A stretch of DNA of 28,535 nucleotides from RGIG3077 sp964490175 (GCA_964490175.1 CAZBAI010000020.1:1-28535), one strand, 5' to 3'. Counted from the stretch's first letter, positions 16,812 to 24,977 are shown. The notes: generated by a model from the sequence alone, not told the origin. Numbers and translations are program-made.

Positions 16812-16848
16812 AGCTCTGCAATTATGCCGTATACAGAGCTACTCCTTT
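16812..16848 (-). promoter_or_regulatory. Ribosome-site-like AAAGGAG and hairpin before glgD
   Basis: On the minus strand AAAGGAG (16842-16848) is followed by AGCTCTG (16834-16840) and CAGAGCT (16812-16818), which pair as a 7-base stem with a 15-base loop. The glgD ATG lies 11 bases beyond the stem. Folding would bring the ribosome site about 12 bases from the start codon. This reading is inferred. Confidence 0.4.
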
Positions 16849-16882
16849 CAAAAAAATACTGTGTTAAAGCGCCGAAAAACGC

Positions 16883-18085
16883 TTACTTGTCATCGGAAAT
16901 AATCTCTTTCGGGTTGATTTTTGCACTGCCCGATATTTTTACATTGTGTCCGACAACGGCAATGCCCCATTCGTCACGGTTTTCATATTGTTCGGGCGAA
17001 GCACCGATGTGTGCGCCGGATTCGACAATGCAGTTTTCGCCGACGATTGCGTATTCAACCACTGCGCCGGATTTTATTACAGTGCCCGGCATTATAATGC
17101 TGTAGTTGACGGTTGCGCCCTCTTCAATCGTAACGCTGTCGAAAATAATCGAAAAATCGGCGTTTCCGTTGACATTGCTGCCCTCGGATATCATCGAGTT
17201 TTCAACCCTTGCGCTTTCGCCGATATATTGCGGAGGAGCAATCGGGTTTCTTGAATAAATTTTCCATTCCGGGTCGTAAAGGTCAAGCGTAACGGTAGGC
17301 GAAAGTAAATCCATATTTGCCTCCCACAAACTGTCAAGCGTGCCGACATCTTTCCAATATCCGTCAAAAGCGTAAGCGAAAAGCCTTTCGCCGTTATTAA
17401 GCATTGCCGGGATTATATCTTTGCCGAAGTCCTTTGAGCCGGTGTTTGCTTCTTCGTTTTCGATTAAGTATTTTTTCAGCTTTTTCCATGTGAAGATGTA
17501 GATGCCCATTGAAGCCAAGGTTGACTTGGGCTGTGCCGGCTTTTCGGTAAAGTCAACAACTCTGCATTCATCATCGCAGGTCATAATGCCCATTCTCGAA
17601 GCTTCTTCAAGCGGAACATCTATAACGGCGATTGTGAGGTCTGCGTTTTTCTTCTTGTGAAAATCGAGCATAAGCGAATAATCCATTTTGTAGATGTGGT
17701 CGCCGCCGAGCACGATTACATATTCCGGGTCATATCTTTCGACAAAGCTCATATTCTGATAAATGGCGTTTGCCGTTCCCTCATACCACGAAGCGCCCAA
17801 AGCGGTTTGATAGGGCGGCAAAACGTGCACACCGCCGTGAAGCCTGTCAAGATCCCACGGCTGACCGTTTCCGATATAGTCATGTAGAACCAGCGGCTGG
17901 TACTGCGTCAGCACACCGACCGTGTCAATTCCGGAGTTTGTGCAATTTGAGAGCGGAAAATCGATAATTCTGTATTTTCCGCCATAGGGCACGGCAGGCT
18001 TTGCCATGTCACGTGTCAGCGCATAAAGTCGGCTTCCCTGACCGCCGGCAAGAAGCATTGCCACACATTCTTTTTTAATATACAT
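16883..18085 (-). CDS. glgC: Glucose-1-phosphate adenylyltransferase GlgC
   Basis: GlgC makes ADP-glucose from ATP and glucose-1-phosphate, the committed step of bacterial glycogen synthesis. The product has the nucleotide loop MLLAGGQGSRLYALT, the KPAVPYGGKYRIIDFPLSN box, VLGGDHIYKMDY (metal-binding Asp), and FTEKPAQPKSTLASMGIYIF, then a C-terminal beta-helix domain. The frame is open from an ATG at 18097, but GGAG stands directly before the second ATG at 18085 and none before the first, so 400 residues is preferred over 404. A CCGCAAA/TTTGCGG hairpin (18099-18115) lies just upstream of that ribosome site. It pairs with the adjacent glgD. Confidence 0.95.
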   Translation of the reverse strand: MYIKKECVAMLLAGGQGSRLYALTRDMAKPAVPYGGKYRIIDFPLSNCTNSGIDTVGVLTQYQPLVLHDYIGNGQPWDLDRLHGGVHVLPPYQTALGASWYEGTANAIYQNMSFVERYDPEYVIVLGGDHIYKMDYSLMLDFHKKKNADLTIAVIDVPLEEASRMGIMTCDDECRVVDFTEKPAQPKSTLASMGIYIFTWKKLKKYLIENEEANTGSKDFGKDIIPAMLNNGERLFAYAFDGYWKDVGTLDSLWEANMDLLSPTVTLDLYDPEWKIYSRNPIAPPQYIGESARVENSMISEGSNVNGNADFSIIFDSVTIEEGATVNYSIIMPGTVIKSGAVVEYAIVGENCIVESGAHIGASPEQYENRDEWGIAVVGHNVKISGSAKINPKEIISDDK

Positions 18086-18098
18086 AGGTTTCTCCATA

Positions 18099-18115
18099 CC
18101 GCAAAGCTTTTGCGG
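18099..18115 (-). repeat. Hairpin directly before the glgC ribosome site
   Basis: CCGCAAA and TTTGCGG pair as a 7-base stem with a 3-base loop in the glgB-glgC gap, three bases before GGAGA. There is no U run, so a role in mRNA processing or translation is more likely than termination. Confidence 0.45.
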
Positions 18116-18169
18116 CGTCGCATTTACGGCATACGGCGAGCCGATATATTTGTCGATATTTTTCGATTT

Positions 18170-20149
18170 TCAGTTTGCGTTTTCTTTTGCAATAGCGGAT
18201 ATATTTTCGGATTTGGGCTTGACGCTCACGTTCTTTTTAGTGACTGAAGAAGCTTTGCTTTCGGTCTTTTCGTCTAAGGGAACGTGCTTTAAATAAATTA
18301 CGGAAAGCGGCGGAATTTCAAGCGTTATGCTGTGATCGTAACCGTGCATGATTTCTTCCTCTGTATCCACCGTGTTGTTTGAAATGCCGCCGCCGCCGAA
18401 TTCAACTGCATCCGAGTTGAAAACTTCGGTGTATTTTCCGGGGTAAGGTACGCCGATACGGTAGTTTTCACGCTTTACCGGAACAAAATTGCACACGGCG
18501 ACTATTTCGTTTCCATCGTCGTCGATTCGTCTGAAAGCGATTACGCTTTGCTTGTAATCATCGTGCGATATCCATGAAAAGCCCTGCCATGAATCGTCGT
18601 TTTCCCAAAACGGACGGTTTTCACGATAGAATTTGTTCAGCGCCTTTGAGTAATTGTGCAACTTTTTGTGCGATTCAAATTCATCAATCAGCTGCCAATC
18701 AAGTCCGGTTTTGTAATCCCATTCTTTAATTTGCCCGAACTCCTGCCCCATAAAGAGCAGCTTTTTGCCCGGGTGTGCCATCATATATGCCAAAAACGCA
18801 CGGTATTGAGCGAATTTTTGCTCATATTCGCCGCTCATTTTATTTATCATCGAGCATTTTCCGTGCACGATTTCATCATGCGAAATCGGAAGAATGTAAT
18901 TTTCGGAGAAGCAGTAGAAGAACGAAAACGTCAGCTTGTCATGATTGAAAGCTCTGTATATCGGATCAAGCGACATATATGAGAGCATATCGTTCATCCA
19001 GCCCATATTCCACTTGAAGTTAAAACCAAGCCCGCCGATATCCGTGGGTTTTGTGACAAGCGGCCATGCGGTCGATTCTTCCGCAATCATAAGAATATCG
19101 GGATTTTGCGCAAAAACAGCTTCGTTAAGCATTTTTAAAAACTCAACGGCTTCGAGGTTTTCGTTTCCGCCATAGATGTTTTTCATCCATTCGCCGTCAC
19201 GTCTGTCATAATCGAGATACAGCATACTTGCGACTGCGTCTACACGCAATCCGTCAAGATGAAATTCCGAAAGCCAGTAGCAAGCGTTTGAAATAAGGAA
19301 AGAGCGAACCTCACCCTTGCCGTAATCAAAAACTCTTGTTCCCCAAGTGTAATGCTCACGCTTGCGTGCGTCTTCATATTCATAGCAATAATCGCCGTCA
19401 AATTCATAAAGACCGTAGGCGTCTTTCGGGAAATGTGCGGGAACCCAGTCGAGGATAACGCCGATTCCCGCCTTGTGGAAAAGGTTCACCATTGTGCGGA
19501 AATCATCGGGTGTGCCAAAGCGTGATGTCGGCGCATAGTAGCCGGTCACCTGATATCCCCATGAACCGTCAAAAGGATATTCGGCAAGGGGCATAAGCTC
19601 AATATGCGTGTATGACATCTCCGTCAAATAGGGAATAACAGCCTTCGCAAAATCGACATAATTCAAAAAATTGCCGTCATCGTGCTGCTTCCATGAGCTT
19701 AAATGAACCTCATAAATATTGACCGGACTTTTATATACTGTTGATTTTCTTTTGTTTTCAATCCAGTCGGCATCATCCCACTCAAACGAGCTTTCAAAGA
19801 TTTTTGAAGCGGTGTTCGGGCGTGTTTCCGCATGAAACGCATACGGGTCGGCTTTGAGGATGATGTTGCCCTTTCTTGTTTCAATACTGTATTTGTAAGC
19901 GGTGAATTGCGCAAGATTTTTAAGCTTTGCTTCCCATACGCCGTCGGAAATCAAAACGCAGGGGTCGGCATTTCTGTCCCAATCGTTAAAATCGCCCACG
20001 ACCGAAATCGAACGTGCGTGCGGTGCCCAAACTCTGAAATAATATTCACCGTCTTTTTCCGCTTTGTGACAGCCGAAAAATTTATATGCCTGTCTGTTTT
20101 TCCCTTGATAGAATAGATACAGGGGAAATTCATATTGGTTATTGTTCAT
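18170..20149 (-). CDS. glgB: 1,4-alpha-glucan branching enzyme GlgB
   Basis: GlgB cuts alpha-1,4 chains and rejoins them as alpha-1,6 branches (GH13 family). The 659-residue product has an N-terminal CBM48 module (about residues 25-115, FRVWAPHARSISVVGDFNDWD), then the catalytic barrel with HIELMPLAEYPFDGSWGYQVTGYYAPTSRFG, DGLRVDAVASMLYLDY near 303 (nucleophile Asp), MIAEESTAWP near 356 (acid Glu), and PISHDEIVHGK near 423 (third Asp). A beta-sandwich domain follows. The last 35 residues are a Lys/Ser-rich tail (DEKTESKASSVTKKN) beyond the usual family end. It is the first gene of the glycogen operon, downstream of a clear promoter. Confidence 0.95.
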   Translation of the reverse strand: MNNNQYEFPLYLFYQGKNRQAYKFFGCHKAEKDGEYYFRVWAPHARSISVVGDFNDWDRNADPCVLISDGVWEAKLKNLAQFTAYKYSIETRKGNIILKADPYAFHAETRPNTASKIFESSFEWDDADWIENKRKSTVYKSPVNIYEVHLSSWKQHDDGNFLNYVDFAKAVIPYLTEMSYTHIELMPLAEYPFDGSWGYQVTGYYAPTSRFGTPDDFRTMVNLFHKAGIGVILDWVPAHFPKDAYGLYEFDGDYCYEYEDARKREHYTWGTRVFDYGKGEVRSFLISNACYWLSEFHLDGLRVDAVASMLYLDYDRRDGEWMKNIYGGNENLEAVEFLKMLNEAVFAQNPDILMIAEESTAWPLVTKPTDIGGLGFNFKWNMGWMNDMLSYMSLDPIYRAFNHDKLTFSFFYCFSENYILPISHDEIVHGKCSMINKMSGEYEQKFAQYRAFLAYMMAHPGKKLLFMGQEFGQIKEWDYKTGLDWQLIDEFESHKKLHNYSKALNKFYRENRPFWENDDSWQGFSWISHDDYKQSVIAFRRIDDDGNEIVAVCNFVPVKRENYRIGVPYPGKYTEVFNSDAVEFGGGGISNNTVDTEEEIMHGYDHSITLEIPPLSVIYLKHVPLDEKTESKASSVTKKNVSVKPKSENISAIAKENAN

Positions 20150-20246
20150 AGCATCTTCACTTTCTCTTTCAGCGCAAAAGAAATATACAAGTTAGCAAAA
20201 CAGCACACATTGCCTGATATATTTGCGGCTGTACTTATATATATGT

Positions 20247-20275
20247 ATTTTATCAGAAAAGCGCATTGTTTTCAA
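20247..20275 (-). promoter_or_regulatory. Sigma-A type promoter of the glycogen operon
   Basis: Minus strand: TTGAAA (20270-20275), 17-base spacer, TAAAAT (20247-20252). It lies about 100 bases before the glgB start codon, in the 237-base AT-rich gap between spoIIE and glgB. Nothing else was recognised in that gap. Confidence 0.75.
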
Positions 20276-20386
20276 GTAATTCAGGCTATTTGCTGTAAAA
20301 TTCGTAAAATTGTGAGATTTTTGCACTCAAAATTTGTGCATATACCACAAAATATTTTGAGATATGGGCAAATCGCAAATTCGTCT

Positions 20387-22618
20387 TTAATTTAAAATGC
20401 CGACGCACACTGTGATATCGTCTTTTTTGCCGATTTTATAGCTGGAGCTGACCGTGCTGCAAATCTCATCGGCAAGCTCTTTTGCGCTTGAATCGGTTCG
20501 GTGAAGCAAAAGCGATTTGATATATTGGTAATACTCTTCTTCGATTCCGTCGGAAAGCATGACAAAGCTGTCGCCGCTTTTTAGTTTTAAGGTCTTTTTA
20601 TAAGGCTCTGCCGTGCCGACAATCCCCAGCGGAAACGAAGCGGCTTTTATGCAGATAACACGGTTGCCTGTGCGTATCAGCGTTGCCGAAGCACCCGATT
20701 TAAATATTTCGGCGCTGTGGCTTTGCGCATTGATTTTTGTGATGTCAAGCGTAGCGAAGCTGTCGCCGGTTTCCTTTATCATCATGGCAGAGTTGATTAG
20801 CCCTGCGGCGGCGTAAGGCGGAATCCCGCCGCAGGTAAGTTTTTTCAGCAGCGAAAGACAGAAATGTGCGTTAAGTGCGGCGTCTTTGCCGTGTCCCATG
20901 CCATCGCTTAATGCGGCGTATTCGTTGCCGAATCCGTCGGAATAAAGCATACAGTAATCGCCGCAGATGTCACTTTCGGCTGATGACTGCGAAAAAGCAA
21001 AATCAAATCCTACATCGCTTTTTTCGGCAAGGCTGATTTTTGTGCAATCGCTTGTGCAGTGTATGCCGTTGACAATAAGCTGTGTTTCCAACGCTTTTGA
21101 AAGCTCTTCGGCAATTTTGCTTTGCTCGGCAACCTCGGTCGGGTCAAGATATATTTCTGCCTTGATATGCCCCGATTTGCTTTTGAAAACAGCGGCATAT
21201 GAGTTTTTCAAGCCGATATCTTCAAGCGCCGATTGTGCCGTGCTTGACAAATCGTAGTCGGATTCATCGGTGTTGCAGATGTATTTTGTTGATTGTATAA
21301 AGGTTTCTTCCTGCGCTTCAAGCAGTGAAAATACAGCCGATTGCATTTCACGGCGATTATTGTCACATATTTTTTCAAGCGTTTTTTCCTGTTCAAATAT
21401 TCCGTATTCCTTGGCAATTTCAAGACGATTCGGGCAGTCGCCGAAATAGCTCGGCAAGGTGGAGGGGCTTACAACGGCGTGAGATTGAAAAAATCCGAAA
21501 GCCTTGTAAGCTTCGTTTTCTTTTTCCTCCCAACAGATTTTGCGGTTTTCGCAGTCGGTGCAAAATTTTGCGGCAAGGTGATTCGGCGTGCTCGGCAGGC
21601 AATCTCTGCGGCGCAAAAGCTGTGAAACATACACGGTATCCTTACGCAGTTCCCTGATTGAAAAAGCCGCAAAGCGCATACGTTTTTCCAAAAGCGCACG
21701 CTTTTTTTCGGCTTCAAGCGGCGTTGATGAAAAAAGTGCGGCGATGCTTTCGTTTTCGTATATGGCAAAAAACAGTGAAGAAGCAATTATGTTTACAAGA
21801 TACATCAGACTGTCGGCGTTGAAACCGCTGAAAATACCCATTGCCAGATTTTGCAAAATAAATGCAAATGCGCAATGTTTTTTGCCGAATTTTGAAAGCG
21901 ATAACGCTGTCAGCACAAACACCGGCATAAGCATACAAAGTCTTGCCGCCGAAACGGAGTACAGCGCAACGCCCAAGCACCCAAGCGAAGCACAAACGCA
22001 GCCTGCGCTTTTGCCCGATATTTTCCCGATATAAAGCGAAGAAACAGCCACGGCGATTATGCCTAAATTTATCGCAGCGGCGTTGATTGACGACAGCAAC
22101 GATATTATTGCGACAAATGTTGCGCAGATGTATATCGAATCGGGGGAAGATAAAGAAAAGTAGTGCTTTTTTTTAAACGATTCATATGCGGCTGTTGCAA
22201 AATACGCACTTGCGGTGCAAATCAGGCAAGACACAATACGGGCAAAGATATTGTAACCCTTGATCGGAGCGAAAATCAAAACAATGCTGCCCGCAAGACT
22301 GCCGCCGAGTGCGCACAGTGCCGATATTTTTGCGCCGTGTTTTGAAAACGAATGCGCAATGACTTTTATAAGAGAGCAAAACGCAAGCGAAAGAAGTATG
22401 TAAAAATTTTGTGAAATGCTTGAAGACAAAAGATACGAGATGACCGCCGCAGGGAGCATAAATACGCTGAAATACGGCGGCAATGCGGCACTGAGCGAAA
22501 TGATGAGCGGTGAGGGAAAACCTATAATTTCGGCGTTTTCAAAAGCTGAGCAAAGTGCAAACGCCGATGCAAAATAGGCAAGGAGTTTTTGCCTTTCGTT
22601 GAGTTTTTCAGAGCGCAT
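20387..22618 (-). CDS. spoIIE: Stage II sporulation protein E (SpoIIE), PP2C-type serine phosphatase
   Basis: In known sporulators SpoIIE dephosphorylates SpoIIAA at the asymmetric septum and so activates sigma-F in the forespore. The 743-residue product has about ten membrane helices in the first 310 residues, a central region with a Cys-rich stretch (FCTDCENRKICWEE), and a C-terminal PP2C domain with SESDICGDY, SDGMGHGKDAALNAHF near 570, FVMLSDGIEEEY, and KKDDITVCVGIL, giving the metal-binding aspartates. The length is slightly below the Bacillus protein. CGGAGG precedes the ATG. It suggests that the organism forms endospores. In Bacillus spoIIE is near tilS and ftsH; here it lies about 18 kb away. 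Confidence 0.92.
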   Translation of the reverse strand: MRSEKLNERQKLLAYFASAFALCSAFENAEIIGFPSPLIISLSAALPPYFSVFMLPAAVISYLLSSSISQNFYILLSLAFCSLIKVIAHSFSKHGAKISALCALGGSLAGSIVLIFAPIKGYNIFARIVSCLICTASAYFATAAYESFKKKHYFSLSSPDSIYICATFVAIISLLSSINAAAINLGIIAVAVSSLYIGKISGKSAGCVCASLGCLGVALYSVSAARLCMLMPVFVLTALSLSKFGKKHCAFAFILQNLAMGIFSGFNADSLMYLVNIIASSLFFAIYENESIAALFSSTPLEAEKKRALLEKRMRFAAFSIRELRKDTVYVSQLLRRRDCLPSTPNHLAAKFCTDCENRKICWEEKENEAYKAFGFFQSHAVVSPSTLPSYFGDCPNRLEIAKEYGIFEQEKTLEKICDNNRREMQSAVFSLLEAQEETFIQSTKYICNTDESDYDLSSTAQSALEDIGLKNSYAAVFKSKSGHIKAEIYLDPTEVAEQSKIAEELSKALETQLIVNGIHCTSDCTKISLAEKSDVGFDFAFSQSSAESDICGDYCMLYSDGFGNEYAALSDGMGHGKDAALNAHFCLSLLKKLTCGGIPPYAAAGLINSAMMIKETGDSFATLDITKINAQSHSAEIFKSGASATLIRTGNRVICIKAASFPLGIVGTAEPYKKTLKLKSGDSFVMLSDGIEEEYYQYIKSLLLHRTDSSAKELADEICSTVSSSYKIGKKDDITVCVGILN

Positions 22619-22659
22619 TTTTTATTCCTCCGTATTTTGCTTTTTTACGTATTATTGTG

Positions 22660-22665
22660 ATTATA
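22660..22665 (-). promoter_or_regulatory. Possible -10 element for spoIIE
   Basis: TATAAT on the minus strand about 42 bases before the spoIIE start. The -35 position (CAGCTT with a 17-base spacer) is a poor match, which would fit an activator-dependent promoter. No convincing TGTCGAA Spo0A box was found. Confidence 0.4.
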
Positions 22666-22713
22666 CGCTATTGCAAATGCGAAAGCTGTCTGTTTAGCGC
22701 CGGCATAAAATGC

Positions 22714-22751
22714 AAAAAAAGCCGCCTTTATATACAATAAAGGCGACTTTT
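22714..22751 (-). terminator. Rho-independent terminator after ksgA
   Basis: On the minus strand GCCTTTAT and ATAAAGGC form a stem extended by flanking G-C and A-T pairs, followed by a run of seven T. It closes the ksgA transcript and separates it from spoIIE. Confidence 0.88.
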
Positions 22752-22792
22752 GGCGCAAAGTGCAAATTGTAAGCGGCAAATCAAAGACTTAC

Positions 22793-23665
22793 TTATCGGG
22801 AAATATCGGAAATACGCTCGTGTAATGCGTTTGAAAAACAAACCATTTCTTCAAGCGAAAGCTCTTCGGCACGGGCAGTCGGCTTTATGCCGAAAGCGCT
22901 CAAAAGCTCTGCTATTTCGGACGAGGATATCGGCAATTGCGAAGAAAGGGTGTTCGGCAACGTTTTTCTGCGCTGTGCAAACGCCGCTTTTATGAATCGG
23001 AAAAATGCAGCTTGCCGCTCAAAATCAAGATCAAACCGCTTTTGAATATCTATTTTGATTACGGCGGAATCTACCTTGGGTGCGGGAAGAAAACTGCCTT
23101 TTGAAACGTTGAAAAGCAATTTCGGAATGCCGTAATAATTGACTGCGGCGGTGATTGCGCCCGATTGCCTTGAAGGCAAGACAGCGCATAGTCTCTGTGC
23201 GGCTTCTTTTTGAACCATAACCGTAATCGAATCAAGGGGTAAATTGCTTTCAAGCAAATTCATGATGATGGGCGAGGTGATATAATACGGCAAATTTGCA
23301 CACACGCTTACAGGCATATCGCCAAATTCACGCTTGATAATTTCGTTTAAATCCTGCTTTATTATATCGCCGCATATTATTTTCACGTTGTCACAGTCGC
23401 TCAAGGTTTCGCCGAGGACAGGTATCAGCCGTGAATCGATTTCAAAAGCAACAACCTTTTTTGCACGCTTTGAAAGTTCGTTTGTCAAAACGCCGACGCC
23501 CGGACCGATTTCTATAACGCCTTTGTTTTCAATTTCGGCAAGCTCAGCCATTTTCGGGCAAATGCCGCTGTTGATTATAAAATTTTGACCGAGCTTTTTT
23601 GAAAAATCGAAGCCGTATTTTTGCATAATCGGCTTTATAACGCTCGGATTTGTAAGATTTTCCAT
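22793..23665 (-). CDS. rsmA: 16S rRNA dimethyltransferase KsgA (RsmA)
   Basis: KsgA dimethylates two adjacent adenines near the 3' end of 16S rRNA, late in 30S assembly. The product has KLGQNFIINSGIC, the SAM-binding GVIEIGPGVGVLTNEL, AFEIDSRLIPVL, the target-base motif NLPYYITSPIIM, and MVQKEAAQRL. The frame is open to 23737, but the upstream 24 codons are not family-like; the ATG at 23665 has GGGG upstream and yields 290 residues with the usual start (ENLTNPSVIKPIMQKYGF). Its promoter lies back to back with that of the deaminase gene. Confidence 0.95.
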   Translation of the reverse strand: MENLTNPSVIKPIMQKYGFDFSKKLGQNFIINSGICPKMAELAEIENKGVIEIGPGVGVLTNELSKRAKKVVAFEIDSRLIPVLGETLSDCDNVKIICGDIIKQDLNEIIKREFGDMPVSVCANLPYYITSPIIMNLLESNLPLDSITVMVQKEAAQRLCAVLPSRQSGAITAAVNYYGIPKLLFNVSKGSFLPAPKVDSAVIKIDIQKRFDLDFERQAAFFRFIKAAFAQRRKTLPNTLSSQLPISSSEIAELLSAFGIKPTARAEELSLEEMVCFSNALHERISDISR

Positions 23666-23694
23666 ATTTTTACCCCACAAAAAATACTCAATAT

Positions 23695-23723
23695 ATTCTA
23701 TCATTAAAAAAAGTATTTGTAAA
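23695..23723 (-). promoter_or_regulatory. Sigma-A type promoter of ksgA
   Basis: Minus strand: TTTACA (23718-23723), 17-base spacer, TAGAAT (23695-23700), about 30 bases before the ksgA start. Its -35 element is only three bases from the -35 element of the opposite promoter. Confidence 0.72.
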
Positions 23724-23726
23724 GAC

Positions 23727-23755
23727 TTGAAATTCAAATAATAATGTGCTATAAT
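23727..23755 (+). promoter_or_regulatory. Sigma-A type promoter of the deaminase-tRNA-dtd-pyrE unit
   Basis: TTGAAA (23727-23732), 17-base spacer, consensus TATAAT (23750-23755). It is followed by a leader of about 140 bases before the ATG at 23901. Confidence 0.82.
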
Positions 23756-23845
23756 AGTTTTAAAGCGATGTGCTTTTAGAGCGTTGCATTATGTTTTTTT
23801 GAATGTGCCTGTCGGATTTTGCAATGTGTGCGATACGGTAAATAA

Positions 23846-23874
23846 CGGCAGTGCCTACTTTTTGGCGCACGCCG
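23846..23874 (+). promoter_or_regulatory. Stem-loop in the deaminase leader
   Basis: CGGC-A-GTGC (23846-23854) pairs with GCACGCCG (23867-23874) as an 8-base stem with one bulged A and a 12-base loop, about 15 bases before the GGAG ribosome site. It matches no riboswitch class that I recognise. The regulatory role is inferred from the long leader only. Confidence 0.35.
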
Positions 23875-23900
23875 AAAATCACCGAAAAAAGGAGTTTGCC

Positions 23901-24389
23901 ATGGAACGCAGAGATAAAATCAACTATTATCTTGATATTGCCGATGTAGTTTCCAAGCGTGGCACTTGTCTGCGCAGGCGCTTCGGTGCGGTTATTGTCA
24001 AAAATGATGTTGTTATCGCAACAGGCTATGCAGGTGCGCCGAGAGGAAGAAAAAACTGCACCGATTTGGGCACGTGCATTCGCCAGCAGATGAACATTCC
24101 CCGAGGTGAAAGGTATGAGCTTTGCCGCAGTGTTCACGCCGAGGCAAACGCAATTATTTGCGCCGAGCGTGAAAAAATGATAGGCTCTACCATGTATTTA
24201 AGCGGCAGGGAAGTTGCCACCGGCGAATATATCAACAATTCAAACAGTTGTTCAATGTGCAAGCGCATGATTATCAATGCCGGCATTGAAAGGGTTGTTG
24301 TGCGTGACACGCAGGATTCATACAGGGTTATCGATGTCAGCGATTGGGTCGAGAATGATGAATCCGTAATAGGCGCAAAAGGTTATTAA
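23901..24389 (+). CDS. Deoxycytidylate (dCMP) deaminase family protein, ComEB-like
   Basis: Members convert dCMP to dUMP for thymidylate synthesis; the ComEB name comes from the Bacillus competence operon, where the protein is not itself a transport part. From the ATG at 23901 (GGAG six bases upstream) the product has 162 residues. Landmarks are SKRGTCLRRRFGAVIVKNDVVIATGYAGAPRG, the zinc motif SVHAEANAI (His ligand and catalytic Glu), and SCSMCKRMIINAGIERVV (two Cys ligands; Ser stands where Pro is usual in PCxxC). The frame is open from 23784 but the added residues are unlike the family. TadA or riboflavin deaminase is less likely because of the long GxxxC...C insert. It leads a unit containing tRNA-Ala, dtd and pyrE. 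Confidence 0.88.
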   Translation: MERRDKINYYLDIADVVSKRGTCLRRRFGAVIVKNDVVIATGYAGAPRGRKNCTDLGTCIRQQMNIPRGERYELCRSVHAEANAIICAEREKMIGSTMYLSGREVATGEYINNSNSCSMCKRMIINAGIERVVVRDTQDSYRVIDVSDWVENDESVIGAKGY

Positions 24390-24412
24390 AAACAAGTGCT
24401 TTTGCCGAATGT

Positions 24413-24488
24413 GGGGGCGTAGCTCACCCGGGAGAGCGATACGTTCGCAACGTATAGGTAGTCGGTTCGAGTCCGATCGTCTCCACCA
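24413..24488 (+). tRNA. tRNA-Ala (anticodon CGC)
   Basis: A full cloverleaf of 76 bases with CCA encoded. Acceptor arms GGGGGCG and CGTCTCC pair with G-U at 3:70, the main alanine identity signal. D stem GCTC/GAGC, anticodon stem ATACG/CGTAT around the loop TTCGCAA (anticodon CGC, reading GCG), and T stem GTCGG/CCGAT with loop TTCGAGT. It lies between the deaminase gene and dtd, on the same strand, with no terminator seen on either side. Confidence 0.95.
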
Positions 24489-24542
24489 ATTCAAATTTAG
24501 GCAATAGCATTTGTTTTAGCCCTTATATTTTGGAGTGTGACA

Positions 24543-24977
24543 ATGAAAGCTGTAATTCAAAGGGTAAGCGGCGCAAGCGTTTCGGTCGGCGGTGATAATG
24601 TCGCCGAGATCGGCATGGGGTATTTGGTTTTACTCGGCATTGGCAAAGGCGATACACGTGAGTGCTGTGAAAAAATGGCGGATAAGATAATAAATTTGCG
24701 CATTTTTGAGGATGAAAACGGCAAAATCAATCGTTCGCTCAAAGATATTGCAGGGGAAATGCTGATAGTTTCGCAGTTTACGCTTTATGCCGACTGCAAA
24801 AAGCGCCGTCCCGGATTTACCGATGCGGCACCGCCGGATATCGCAAATGAGCTTTACGAGTATTTTATTTCCCTTTGCAAATGTGATGTTAAACGTGTTG
24901 AATGCGGTGTTTTCGGCGCACACATGAAAGTCAGCCTTGTGAATGACGGACCTTTTACGGTTTGCTTGGATATATAA
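24543..24977 (+). CDS. dtd: D-aminoacyl-tRNA deacylase Dtd
   Basis: Dtd removes D-amino acids and mischarged glycine from tRNA. The product starts MKAVIQRVSGASVSV, the family start, and has the catalytic SQFTLYAD motif and the Gly-cisPro motif, here NDGPFT in place of the common NxGPVT. The length of 144 residues is normal. A GTG at 24537 is in frame, but TGGAG at 24531-24535 gives proper spacing only for the ATG at 24543. It lies 54 bases after tRNA-Ala and 42 bases before pyrE, probably on one transcript. Confidence 0.93.
   Translation: MKAVIQRVSGASVSVGGDNVAEIGMGYLVLLGIGKGDTRECCEKMADKIINLRIFEDENGKINRSLKDIAGEMLIVSQFTLYADCKKRRPGFTDAAPPDIANELYEYFISLCKCDVKRVECGVFGAHMKVSLVNDGPFTVCLDI

Noticed and set aside
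22619..22712. A Spo0A box before spoIIE
   Set aside because: No good match to TGTCGAA was found near the -10 element, so regulation by Spo0A cannot be claimed from this sequence.
23784..23900. A 39-residue N-terminal extension of the deaminase
   Set aside because: The family begins at the ATG at 23901, which has a GGAG site; the upstream stretch behaves as a leader with a stem-loop.
23756..23900. A known riboswitch, 6S RNA or SRP RNA in the deaminase leader
   Set aside because: The conserved cores of the classes I can recognise are absent; only an unassigned stem-loop remains.
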